Shown piece by piece: positions 55,661 to 63,832 of a DNA stretch of 64,000 nucleotides. Location of the stretch: assembly GCF_003202155.1 (NCBI RefSeq), contig NZ_QFLI01000002.1, forward strand, positions 558,001-622,000, read 5' to 3'. This DNA is from Marinifilum breve. GTDB taxonomy: Bacteria; Bacteroidota; Bacteroidia; Bacteroidales; Marinifilaceae. Under the pieces are notes generated by a model. The model was given only the letters and a program-made list of their open reading frames with translations. It was not told the origin of the DNA and did not search any database. The stretch's first letter is position 1; every line of letters begins with the position of its first letter. The translations under genes were made by a program, and so were the position numbers.

Positions 55661-55673
55661 ATCAGGGGTTTGG

Positions 55674-56240
55674 TCATATAATATAACCCCATCCTGATAT
55701 TAACTCCCAAGTTTTATTTCTTTTTCTATAGATTGAGATCAAACTATCACCACAATCATCTCCACATTCAAAACTTCGTTTAATAATTACTATATTCTTC
55801 GATTTTGAAAATAAGGGCATGCTTAGCCTATAATAGCTTTCACCATACTTTAAATCTTTAAATTCAACGATATTGTGTTTAATTTTCCAAGTGAACTTCT
55901 TTCGAGTTTGTTCTTGTTTTATGATGAATAATTTATCTTCAAAATTGAATAATGAATCGATGTTCGTTTCACTATCTTCAAAAAGTAAATTCCAATTATC
56001 TAGTTGACTTGAAAGTTTTTTAGGATCTATTATCTCGTCTGTATTAATAATAAATGGATGTCTTTTTTGATATTGGACATCAATCTCCTTAATGCAGTTG
56101 TCAAGATATGAAATTACGAATTGACTAACTGTTGAATCTGAAACAATGTCATTATATGTCTGTGATTTAGCAGAGAAAATAGATAAAATGAAGGCAAAGG
56201 TTAGAATCACTTTCTCTATTCTGACATTAATTTTTTTCAT
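55674..56240 (-). CDS. Hypothetical secreted protein
   Basis: 188 aa, unrecognised. Signal peptide to about residue 26 (FSAKSQT). The mature part is alpha/beta with two Cys close together (CGDDCGD), ending WELISGWGYII. Part of the cassette-like series; the 3' end carries a REP-like element rather than an attC-like core. Confidence 0.6.
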   Translation of the reverse strand: MKKINVRIEKVILTFAFILSIFSAKSQTYNDIVSDSTVSQFVISYLDNCIKEIDVQYQKRHPFIINTDEIIDPKKLSSQLDNWNLLFEDSETNIDSLFNFEDKLFIIKQEQTRKKFTWKIKHNIVEFKDLKYGESYYRLSMPLFSKSKNIVIIKRSFECGDDCGDSLISIYRKRNKTWELISGWGYII

Positions 56241-56344
56241 AATTACTATTTCAGGTTTATTGTGATATTATTACGTGAAAATTAAGGCTAAACACAATTG
56301 CGTTTATTTCTCTATTATTCATTCAATGTATTGTTTATACCCCT

Positions 56345-56428
56345 TGCTGGTTCGAGCTTGTAGCTCTGACTTCTGCCATTGGGCTGACAAGCATTCTGCT
56401 ACGCAGAGCACGAGCTAAGAGCTCAAGC
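56345..56428. repeat. REP-like palindromic element, copy 3 of 3
   Basis: GGTTCGAGCTTGTAGCTCTGA, TCTGCCATTGGG, CAAGCATTCTGCTACGCAGAGCA, CGAGCTAAGAGCTC. Directly 3' of the gene at 56449-57450. Confidence 0.8.
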
Positions 56429-56448
56429 TACCTAGGGTAGTTTTACAT

Positions 56449-57450
56449 TCACTTTACAATTTTTTTTATTGCTAGCTTATATTTTTCTGATTCTGACCAA
56501 GGATCATACTTATCAATGATTTTAATTATAACAGAATCTGATTCAATATTCTTGAAATAATTACTAATCGTAGGTTCTAGTGCTGAACATTCATTACTAA
56601 GAGATATACTATCGTTTAGAGGAAATTTTGTTACATATGTAATAGCAGGATATACATTACTATAAGATATTGTTGGAAATATCTTTACTATCTTTGGTTT
56701 TGAACTTAGTTCTTCAATAGAGCTAGGGAGTTTAAATTTTCTGTTAATTTTCCTTCTTAAAATCTGAGAAGATTCCAAAATTTCTTTTTCATTCTCATAT
56801 TTCCAGAATTCATTTGCAGGCTTTAATAACCAACTGGATAGCTTTAAACAATAATCAGCCATTATATAATCACCCTGTTCAAACCAATACTCTGCTTCGT
56901 TTAACCAGTCATCTGCATCTTTATCATTTACTTTAAGAAGTCCAATAAGAAATGCATCTATTTTCCACTCATTATCATATTTGCCCATAATAGTAGTCAA
57001 GCAATTTTGAACAGCTTCCTGACCTATAATTGCAGTTGTAAAAGCGGATTCATTACAGTTTGCAACGTACTTGATTGAAAAGGGTCTTATTTCAGGATCA
57101 TTAAAATTTGTACTAACTACTGAATTTGAAATAAAACTTTTTTGATAAAAACTATTCTGTGTATTAAATTCAAATCTTATCAAAAGTGCCTGGAATTTAG
57201 AAAATATTGGCTGTAATTCTTCATTGTTACTAGTGCGAAAAACTGACTCATTCAGAAAATGTTTTGATTTCGCAAAATCACCTTTTATTATTGACACATA
57301 AAAATCAGAAGTTAGTTTCCATATTGGTTTGCTAATTTGAGGAGGGATTTCAGGTCCTTTTTTTCTTTCAACAAAACTACAACTTGCAATTACACAAGCT
57401 AGTGTAATAATGCTTAATAGTTTCCAAAATTCTTTTTTTTTAATTTCCAT
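56449..57450 (-). CDS. Hypothetical lipoprotein
   Basis: 333 aa. Lipobox CVIASC24SFVER. The mature part is mixed with a helical hairpin (DADDWLNEAEYWFEQGDYIMADYCLKLSSWLL) resembling a single TPR, then a beta-rich C-terminus. No family recognised. Lies just downstream of the complex palindromic site at 57554-57725. Confidence 0.6.
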   Translation of the reverse strand: MEIKKKEFWKLLSIITLACVIASCSFVERKKGPEIPPQISKPIWKLTSDFYVSIIKGDFAKSKHFLNESVFRTSNNEELQPIFSKFQALLIRFEFNTQNSFYQKSFISNSVVSTNFNDPEIRPFSIKYVANCNESAFTTAIIGQEAVQNCLTTIMGKYDNEWKIDAFLIGLLKVNDKDADDWLNEAEYWFEQGDYIMADYCLKLSSWLLKPANEFWKYENEKEILESSQILRRKINRKFKLPSSIEELSSKPKIVKIFPTISYSNVYPAITYVTKFPLNDSISLSNECSALEPTISNYFKNIESDSVIIKIIDKYDPWSESEKYKLAIKKIVK

Positions 57451-57553
57451 CTTAAATCCTTATACAATAATTTTAATTAGAGGTAGGTGATTGATTATGC
57501 TTTCTTATCATTCCCTAACCACTTGTTTTGAAGACATTACACACAGCGGATGG

Positions 57554-57725
57554 CGCTATGTAACGTAGGCGCCTTAATTGATTTATGTTTCAAATTTTAT
57601 AAAAAGGCAAGGTAGCTATTTTAGGACTACACTTAACTATAACTATTCTAAAAAAGCTACCTTGACGTTGCGCATTAAAAGCAGAAAACATTCGAAAACC
57701 TACTGCCCGCCTATGTTATATAGCG
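57554..57725 (-). repeat. Large double palindrome, attC-like
   Basis: Outer arms CGCTATGTAACGTAGGCG (57554-57571) and CGCCTATGTTATATAGCG (57708-57725) match at 16 of 18 positions; the right arm is inside the end of the gene at 57700-58629. Inner arms AAGGTAGCTATTTTAG (57609-57624) and CTAAAAAAGCTACCTT (57648-57663) match at 15 of 16. In gene orientation the outer arms read TATAAC-ATA-GGCG ... CGCC-TAC-GTTACATA, again AAC...GTT, as in attC R''/R' boxes. Confidence 0.6.
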
Positions 57726-58629
57726 TGTGTTGTGCATTGGCATTTTGTTCTGATTCGAGAAGAGCATCGAATTCCAATCTGTATTTAGTATACAAGTTTT
57801 TAACTTTTCTGTTTTGAGAGATATAATATTGACCATTTTCCTTTGTTATATATTTGTATTTACTTTTCAAGTGAATGCGTAATGAATATTCGAGGACTAC
57901 TGTATGAATGTCAATAATGCCTAGAAGTAGTAGTGCGGATTCTGCTACTTGTATTGGTGATTTCATTTGCACTACTACTTTTTTAATTTGCTCGTCGTAT
58001 GAGATAAACTTTCCAATTTGTTTTGCGTCAATGTGACTTATCTGACTTAAATAGGAATATAATGCCCCTATGTTTCTGTCAGTTAAAAATTCCTTTAAAT
58101 TATGAATGTTAGTGGTTCTTAATTTATGTTTTCTTCCACTTTCACTTAGATTAGTGAATTCATCATTAGTCATGTCGCAAATATTCATACAATAAGCAAG
58201 TTGCTCAAATATTTGTCTTATTAAAGCGATAGTTTCGAAATAAAACATTTGCCCCATTAGCAATAAGGAACATTCGTAACTATTCCTTAATCGATGTAAT
58301 GTTGTTTCGACAGCTAAGCTACTGATAGTTTCACCAACAAAGTTAATTGAATCGAAATATTCATAAAGCTCATGAAGTGCGCATTTGATTTCGGCATCTA
58401 TTCTTGTGAAAAGGTTCGAGAATGGATTATCATCAGTGCCATTATCAAGATTCAAACAATCTATATACTTGCTTTTTGTGTAATCCATGGATTTCAATCT
58501 TAAATGTTTACTCGCCATTGCTGAAGCAATTCGTTTTTTTAATTCTTCATCATATTCATCGGGGATTAGGGCAAAATATGGTCCAAATCCGATATTTGAT
58601 AAGTTACCTAATTTGAATTGATTTTTCAT
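57700..58629 (-). CDS. Hypothetical protein, mostly helical
   Basis: 309 aa, no signal peptide. Helical throughout, with LLLMGQMFYFETIALIRQIFEQLAYCMNICD and YSYLSQISHIDAKQIGKF, a pattern reminiscent of DUF5677-like or other HEPN-like helical proteins (weak, from memory). The last residues QHTLYNIGGQ are encoded by the outer arm of the attC-like palindrome, as is common for cassette genes whose stop falls within the recombination site. First gene of the minus-strand series. Confidence 0.6.
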   Translation of the reverse strand: MKNQFKLGNLSNIGFGPYFALIPDEYDEELKKRIASAMASKHLRLKSMDYTKSKYIDCLNLDNGTDDNPFSNLFTRIDAEIKCALHELYEYFDSINFVGETISSLAVETTLHRLRNSYECSLLLMGQMFYFETIALIRQIFEQLAYCMNICDMTNDEFTNLSESGRKHKLRTTNIHNLKEFLTDRNIGALYSYLSQISHIDAKQIGKFISYDEQIKKVVVQMKSPIQVAESALLLLGIIDIHTVVLEYSLRIHLKSKYKYITKENGQYYISQNRKVKNLYTKYRLEFDALLESEQNANAQHTLYNIGGQ

Positions 58630-58653
58630 TTGCAGTTCGGTTTATTAAAATTG

Positions 58654-58706
58654 CAGGTAACATTTGACTAAAGTGCAATGCACTTTACCTACCTCATTTG
58701 TTGGCT
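58654..58706 (-). repeat. Compact attC-like site upstream of the first cassette
   Basis: In gene orientation: GCCAAC-AAA-TGAGG ... AAAGTGC-ATT-GCACTTT (perfect inner hairpin, 58670-58686) ... TCA-AAT-GTTACC. AAC pairs with GTT and TGA with TCA around 3-nt unpaired spacers, about 53 bp in all. The rest of 58630-58976 shows nothing else. Confidence 0.5.
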
Positions 58707-58921
58707 TTTTCATTACACTAACAACTAGCTACTTATTCTCAATAATTACATCTAAAGGACTTTAAATTTTTGCAAAAGATTTTTCACCCATATAAGTTCA
58801 TATCTCTTGTAAGAAAAAACAATTCCGAATTTAACAACAATTATTACCAACCAAAATATTTATCCCAATAAAGATCAATAGAATTTATCAATACAATTTA
58901 TATTTTGATTGAAAAACAAAA

Positions 58922-58941
58922 GCCCCCAAGTAATTGGAGGC
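58922..58941 (-). terminator. Terminator
   Basis: GCCCCCAA (58922-58929) pairs with TTGGAGGC (58934-58941), with one mismatch; A-rich on the left, so U-rich after the stem on the minus strand. It lies 36 bp after the gene ending at 58977. Confidence 0.75.
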
Positions 58942-58976
58942 TTCATACAATTGAAAAGTATGGTACTATGGGTTTA

Positions 58977-59387
58977 TTAAGCCATAACAGGCTTATTGGT
59001 TTCAACAGCTTCCAGTTTCACATCCAACTGGAAGGTATGTTCTGGCAAAACAACTACCTGCATTACAACATCCAGGTATCCCTTCTTGCTAAAACGCAAA
59101 TCGTGTTCACCAGCACTTAAAGTTTGAATATAAAAACCACCCTGTATTCCACGGCGGGTAACTGCTTTCTTGCCATTAATAGAAATCCTTACATTACGTA
59201 TGGATTCACCAGTTTTGGCATTGGAAAACATTCCCTGTAGAGCTCTTTGTGTGCTCGAAGCATAGTCTTTGGTCATGATCACCAAAAACTCATCGAACAA
59301 ATCAGGATCACTTTCAGCATAAACGCTACGCATGTATAGCATCAATCCTCTTTTTACCAACAAATTGTATTTGTCTAACAGTACCAT
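58977..59387 (-). CDS. Carboxypeptidase-regulatory-like domain protein
   Basis: 136 aa. A short helical N-terminus (YNLLVKRGLMLYMRSVYAES) leads to a CarboxypepD_reg-like beta-sandwich (ALQGMFSNAKTGESIRNVRISING, GGFYIQTLSAGEHDLRFSKKGYLD). An in-frame TGA seven codons before the ATG excludes a longer product. Architecture and position next to a 21-bp array resemble the gene at 10615-11532, of which this looks like a truncated relative. Function is unknown. Confidence 0.65.
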   Translation of the reverse strand: MVLLDKYNLLVKRGLMLYMRSVYAESDPDLFDEFLVIMTKDYASSTQRALQGMFSNAKTGESIRNVRISINGKKAVTRRGIQGGFYIQTLSAGEHDLRFSKKGYLDVVMQVVVLPEHTFQLDVKLEAVETNKPVMA

Positions 59388-59400
59388 ACGTATCCAATTG

Positions 59401-59757
59401 TTTCACTTACATTCTAGTTTGTTCAGAAGCGTTTTCTTCTTTGTCATGCGCATTTTTTATTTCATCAGAAGCATTCTCAATACTCTATGCCTTAATTTTT
59501 ATTTGATCACTTACACTTTTGCTTGCTTCACTTACAGTTTATCAAGCTTCATTTACAGTATTTACTTCAACACTTACAGTTTTGGGTTCATCAGTTACAA
59601 TTTTGGGTTCAACACTTACACTTTTGAATGCTGCACTTACAGTTTATCAAGTTTCATTTACAGTATCTACTTCATCATTTACAGTTTTGGCATCAACACT
59701 TACAATTAGCCAAACTTCACTTACCATTTTTATGATGGCATCAACAATCTTTCAAAG
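59401..59757. repeat. 21-bp tandem array B, about 17 units with a 105-bp higher-order period
   Basis: From 59506 to 59757 twelve units of exactly 21 bp follow the pattern nnCACTTACAGTTTTnnnnnC. Five more diverged units (TTCAGAAGCGTTTTCTTC, ATCAGAAGCATTCTCAAT) extend it in phase back to 59401, up to 14 bp before the start of the gene at 59387. Units at 59527-59568 recur at 59632-59673 almost unchanged, a five-unit super-repeat. Open frames across it on the plus strand simply reflect the 21-nt (seven-codon) period. Confidence 0.85.
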
Positions 59758-60666
59758 AGTAGCATCACCTTTCCCCTTCTTTCTGTCAATCTTTAAATGC
59801 CAGCACTCAACTTCTTTTCATTTCCTTACCAATAAGTATATTGTACTCTTCATTCCATTGCTAAAATCTGCATAAACAAAGCCTAATAAGCATTTACATT
59901 TTCATCATATATTGTTCTGTTTAAAATAATCTTAAACATTATCTTTCAATTAATTACAAAAATAAATATATTAATTGACGAAATATTTTAACAATTCACA
60001 TTCAAATATTAATGTTAAATTTCTACCCCTATCTTATTAAATTCAATAATGATATTTACCCTTCAGGCAAATGATAATTTGTGTTATGCTTTTTTTTACA
60101 ACAGGTGTTCTTTTCTCATTTAGAGCCTGTTCCGATTAATCGGGAAGAAAGATAGAATGAGGTATTTTCTCTCCGATATCACCTCTCCTCAATCCTCTCC
60201 TCAAGGAGAGGAAGTTGTGCAAAGAATGTGAAGACGTAGGATATTTGTGAGAGTTTTCTAGGGTAAAACCATCCTTTTCCGTCGCAATAAAATCCGCCCC
60301 ATAAAACAACACTTCCAGTTGCGACGATTTACTGCAGAATCCATGAACTCAGGGTGGCAGTCACTTCGCTCCCTTCCTCTGGGCTTGAATGATCTTTGCC
60401 TTTCAGGCAAATGAAAAATATGTGGTATGCATTTTTTTTTTACATTATACGTTCTTTTCTCCTTAAGGAGAAAGATAGAATGAGGTATTTTTTGTTCATT
60501 GGGTCAATTCGGTATAATCCATTTCAAGTCACCTCACCTCAATCCTCTCCTTGATGAGCTACCAACAGCCAGAAGGGTGCATTTTAAATTGTTTTTCCTT
60601 TCTATCTTGTAATCCAACTGTATCTGATCAATATTTAATTTCAAATATGTGCCTAGAAAGCAGCCT
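59758..60666. other. Repeat-rich gap without genes
   Basis: Holds the hairpin CCTCTCC-TCAA-GGAGAGG (60194-60211) of the type at 7813, the structured core at 60279-60411, and partial duplicates of its surroundings (ACCCTTCAGGCAAATG near 60058; CCTCAATCCTCTCCTTGATGAG near 60537). No open frame is supported. Confidence 0.6.
60279..60411. repeat. Structured repeat core, copy 4
   Basis: CCGTCGCAA with GTTGCGACGA, CTCAGGGTGGCAG with CCTCTGGG, and TTTGCC-TTTCA-GGCAAA, in the same order and nearly the same spacing as copies 1-3, 42 kb away. Confidence 0.72.
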
Positions 60667-61542
60667 TTAAATGGAGTGACGTGCCGGAACACTGTCTAAT
60701 ACTGCTTCATCTGCATCCGAGAGTACATGCTTTACACGATCGATGGCATTCTGTCTGTCTCTGGGCAGTTGTGCATCAAAACTCACCGTGTTGATGATAT
60801 GAATTCCCATATAATAGGTAGGCACATCTACCAGCTCCAATGTTTTGATTTGCTCTTCCAATACCTCGCGTTCCGTTGCCATTTCGAATTTACCATCTTC
60901 AATATCCTTCGCCAATTGGGTTCCCTCATTGGCATTAAGAGTAGTGGGAACAATTCCCAATGGTTTTACCTGGTTGATTAATTTTGCATTGGCCTCGGCA
61001 TTCTGTATTCCCCTGCCCTTGCCTGCTGCTCCAAACATGAATCCATAAAAGAAAGTAATGCCCGCTTTATTTAAGCGTTCCAGTTGGGTGTAGGCATCTT
61101 CTATATTTGCCCCTTTGTTCAAGTAATCAAGCGCATCGCCTAAACCGGTTTCTACGCCAACCCACAAATCACCAATTCCTAAGTTTTTCAGTTCTGCCAG
61201 TTCTTCATCTGTTTTGCCCATAATGTTGTTGATGGATGCATACATAGTGATGATCTCAACTTCAGGCAGGTATTTGTGAATCAATTCAGCAATTGCTTTT
61301 AAGCGTCTTCCCGACAATACAAAAGCATCTCCATTCACCAAAAACACACGCTTTACCGTAGGATACTTTGTTTGTGCTTCCTGCAAATCCTTTTCTACCT
61401 GATCCACTTTATCTACCGAAAACTTTACATCGCGATACATGGTACAAAATATACATTTGTTGTGTGCACATCCTACTGTTACTTGCAATAAAAGTGTATT
61501 GGCCTCGTAAGGTGGCCTGTAAACTGGTCCTGTGTAATTCAT
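60667..61542 (-). CDS. Radical SAM protein (CX4CX2C type)
   Basis: 291 aa. The iron-sulfur motif is C25-AHNK-C30-IF-C33 (VGCAHNKCIFCTMYRD), with four rather than three residues between the first cysteines, a known variant of Elp3/HemN-like radical SAM proteins. RVFLVNGDAFVLSGRRL and LWVGVETGLGDALDYLNKG follow the TIM-barrel pattern. The substrate is unknown. Monocistronic. Confidence 0.88.
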   Translation of the reverse strand: MNYTGPVYRPPYEANTLLLQVTVGCAHNKCIFCTMYRDVKFSVDKVDQVEKDLQEAQTKYPTVKRVFLVNGDAFVLSGRRLKAIAELIHKYLPEVEIITMYASINNIMGKTDEELAELKNLGIGDLWVGVETGLGDALDYLNKGANIEDAYTQLERLNKAGITFFYGFMFGAAGKGRGIQNAEANAKLINQVKPLGIVPTTLNANEGTQLAKDIEDGKFEMATEREVLEEQIKTLELVDVPTYYMGIHIINTVSFDAQLPRDRQNAIDRVKHVLSDADEAVLDSVPARHSI

Positions 61543-62193
61543 TTTCTTAAAATTTAATTCTCAACCCATTAATTAATTGACAATGCAAAGTTAAGGAGTG
61601 CCATTTCCTTTTAAGAGTAAGATAACTGGATAGTATTGTACGATTAGTGGCCAATACCTTCAATACATCAGCAATTATCCAATTTTTCCTATCAAATCCT
61701 TTTCAAAAAGCCATTTCTGGCAGGCATTAACCAAGAATATTACAATCATATTAAAGTGCGGATTAAAAAAAAGCATCAGGAAGAATACTTCCCAATGCTT
61801 ATTCTGCTTATTAAAAGCAGTTCTGTATGATTTATAGTGGGTAACTAAAGCAATCATTATTTGATGAAAAAATTATCCTATCATTCTTTATTTTAACTTT
61901 ACTTTGCTCAAGCCGCATGGCTCATCCTTTTTCCATTGATAAAAAAGGATGCAAAAAATCTAGGGCGTGTATGCTCAAACTATTTATACTTGAAAAATTT
62001 AAGTGCGGCGGCGTGATCTTCGAACAAGTTCTCAGCTTCCCCGTCTTCCTAAAAATTTTTCTGCGTCTAATTAGCTAGACCTTCCAATGCCCACATTGGT
62101 CACTGGAACAAAATAAAGGTCAGAAATGATACTTCTAAAGAATAATCCAATATAAATCATAGAGAGCCTTAAAATTATAATAATCGATTACAT
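61543..62193. other. Gene-free stretch with one hairpin
   Basis: No convincing gene. CATCCTTTTT (61923-61932) pairs with AAAAAAGGATG (61941-61951). The sequence 61900-62100 has a higher and uneven G/C content and looks like a decayed repeat, but I found no second copy in the window. Confidence 0.4.
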
Positions 62194-63072
62194 CTATTTT
62201 GTCGAGTTTACTTCATACTTACCATCAGTTCGAACGTAAAAAATACTTTCTTCTTCCGAGTCAGAATTGATTGTATGCTCTCCTCCACCCATTGATGCAA
62301 AATATGAGCCTGGTTCCAATGTTTTCATCTCTGTTTTGCCAAGTTCATGATACTTTGGTAAACCTTTAATCACTACAGCTCTAAAACTTGAAGCATGACT
62401 AATTATTTTGCCACTAAAACCAGCTGGTAGTTTAATAAAGGTACCATTCAACTGACCACTTTCAGTACTTCCCCAAAGAAATGCCATTTTAACACCATGC
62501 TTCGATGCTTTGGCTTCTGGTTGATCAATCCATTTTATATCAGAAGCTCCCAACCAAACAATATTTGTTTCATCTACATTCACTGGTCTTTCTCCACTAT
62601 CAAAATGCTCCTCAGGTGGAAGTACCAAATACGGACCTTCCTCAATCTCAACATAGGCAATGGTATTATTGCTCTTGGCAGAAGTAATATGTACATGACC
62701 TTTAGGCTGTATCCAGAACGAACCGGAAGGCATCCACATATCACCAGCATTTGGATCATCGTTATGAATCACTCCACTAATCACAACACCCCGATACGAA
62801 ACATTGTGAATGTGCGGAGGTGATGAAAAACCATCTGTAGGTTTCAACAAAAACCCTGTTGGCTCAGTTCCTTTTCTATCTCCCCATAAAGTTCCTGCTT
62901 TTGGAGCCAAATCTCCACGTTTGGGATTTAGGTGCGTCCATTCAACTTCTGACCTTAAAACAAGTTCGTAAATGGCCTTTGTATTCGTATCATTTACACC
63001 ATCAGATTTGCTTTTTGAATTGGAGCAAGCTGACAAAGTGCTTGCCAATGCCAATATTAGAAATATTCTCAT
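62194..63072 (-). CDS. DUF4437 cupin lipoprotein
   Basis: 292 aa. Lipobox STLSAC16SNSK. Two cupin-like halves: residues ~40-155 with [21 protein letters not shown] and [15 protein letters not shown] (metal-binding His residues), and ~165-285 with [15 protein letters not shown] and MGGGEHTIN. This matches DUF4437 (ChrR-like cupin) proteins. Enzymatic role unknown. It follows the nitroreductase gene on the same strand by 115 bp. Confidence 0.85.
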   Translation of the reverse strand: MRIFLILALASTLSACSNSKSKSDGVNDTNTKAIYELVLRSEVEWTHLNPKRGDLAPKAGTLWGDRKGTEPTGFLLKPTDGFSSPPHIHNVSYRGVVISGVIHNDDPNAGDMWMPSGSFWIQPKGHVHITSAKSNNTIAYVEIEEGPYLVLPPEEHFDSGERPVNVDETNIVWLGASDIKWIDQPEAKASKHGVKMAFLWGSTESGQLNGTFIKLPAGFSGKIISHASSFRAVVIKGLPKYHELGKTEMKTLEPGSYFASMGGGEHTINSDSEEESIFYVRTDGKYEVNSTK

Positions 63073-63187
63073 CCTAGTGATTTTTAAATTAAACTTCTCT
63101 CAAATAATGCCGAATAATTATCTTTATACATATTCATCAGCAAGAGGTCTTATAATTTACAAAACTTTATTTCAGTCTCTTAAGCAT

Positions 63188-63823
63188 TTACCACTTTTCC
63201 CAATGAATATTGTTGGCATCAAACTTATCCTTTGGCTTTTCAACTCCAGTTGGATAACCAAAAGGAATCACTGCCAACGGCATGATGTGATCTGGTAAAT
63301 TCAATACTTTCCTGGCATGCTCCATTCTCTCCTTTCCTGGATACAAGGTGCTCCAAACGCCTCCAAGTCCCATTCCTTCCATGGCCAGAAGGATATTTTG
63401 AGTTGCAGCTGAAGTATCGGTAATCCAAAACTCGGGTGCTTCTTCCCTCACCTTACTCATATCTCCACAAACCACAATGGCTGCTGGCGATCCGTCCAGG
63501 CCTCGTGCATACTTTAACTCTTTTCGGAGTTCCAACATGGTATTTCGGTCTTCAATCACCAAGAACTGCCATGGTCTGGCATCGAATCCCGTTGGCGCGG
63601 CCATACCTGCCTTCAATAGGGTCATGATATCATCTTTCGACACCTTCTGATCGGTATAATTTCTTACACTTTTGCGTTCGTGAATTACAGATAGTATGGC
63701 TTCTCTTTTGGTACTTGATGATTGTGAAATCTCTTCTGCTTTCTTTCTTGTGTCAACCAACTTATAAGTAGTAAGCAATAAGGCTACAGCTAACAACAAG
63801 GATAATAAATGACTCTTATTCAT
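63188..63823 (-). CDS. Nitroreductase family protein with N-terminal signal/anchor
   Basis: 211 aa. A hydrophobic N-terminus (HLLSLLLAVALLLTTYKLV) is unusual for this family and suggests membrane attachment or export. The FMN-binding nitroreductase core follows: IHERKSVRNYTDQKVSKDDI, AAPTGFDARPWQFLVI, LLAMEGMGLGGVW, PFGYPTGVEKPKDKFDANNIHWEKW. Closest in pattern to small NADH/flavin oxidoreductases. It starts 9 bp after the stop of a polyferredoxin-type gene. Confidence 0.88.
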   Translation of the reverse strand: MNKSHLLSLLLAVALLLTTYKLVDTRKKAEEISQSSSTKREAILSVIHERKSVRNYTDQKVSKDDIMTLLKAGMAAPTGFDARPWQFLVIEDRNTMLELRKELKYARGLDGSPAAIVVCGDMSKVREEAPEFWITDTSAATQNILLAMEGMGLGGVWSTLYPGKERMEHARKVLNLPDHIMPLAVIPFGYPTGVEKPKDKFDANNIHWEKW

Positions 63824-63832
63824 ATGATCTAT

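Noticed and set aside
59332-59875. Two overlapping plus-strand reading frames of 118 and 125 codons across array B
   Set aside because: They arise because the 21-nt period keeps stop codons out of phase; composition is low-complexity and they run through the array opposite the real gene.
61675-61857. 60-codon minus-strand frame
   Set aside because: Isolated, no ribosome-binding context, no recognisable features; could be chance in AT-rich DNA.
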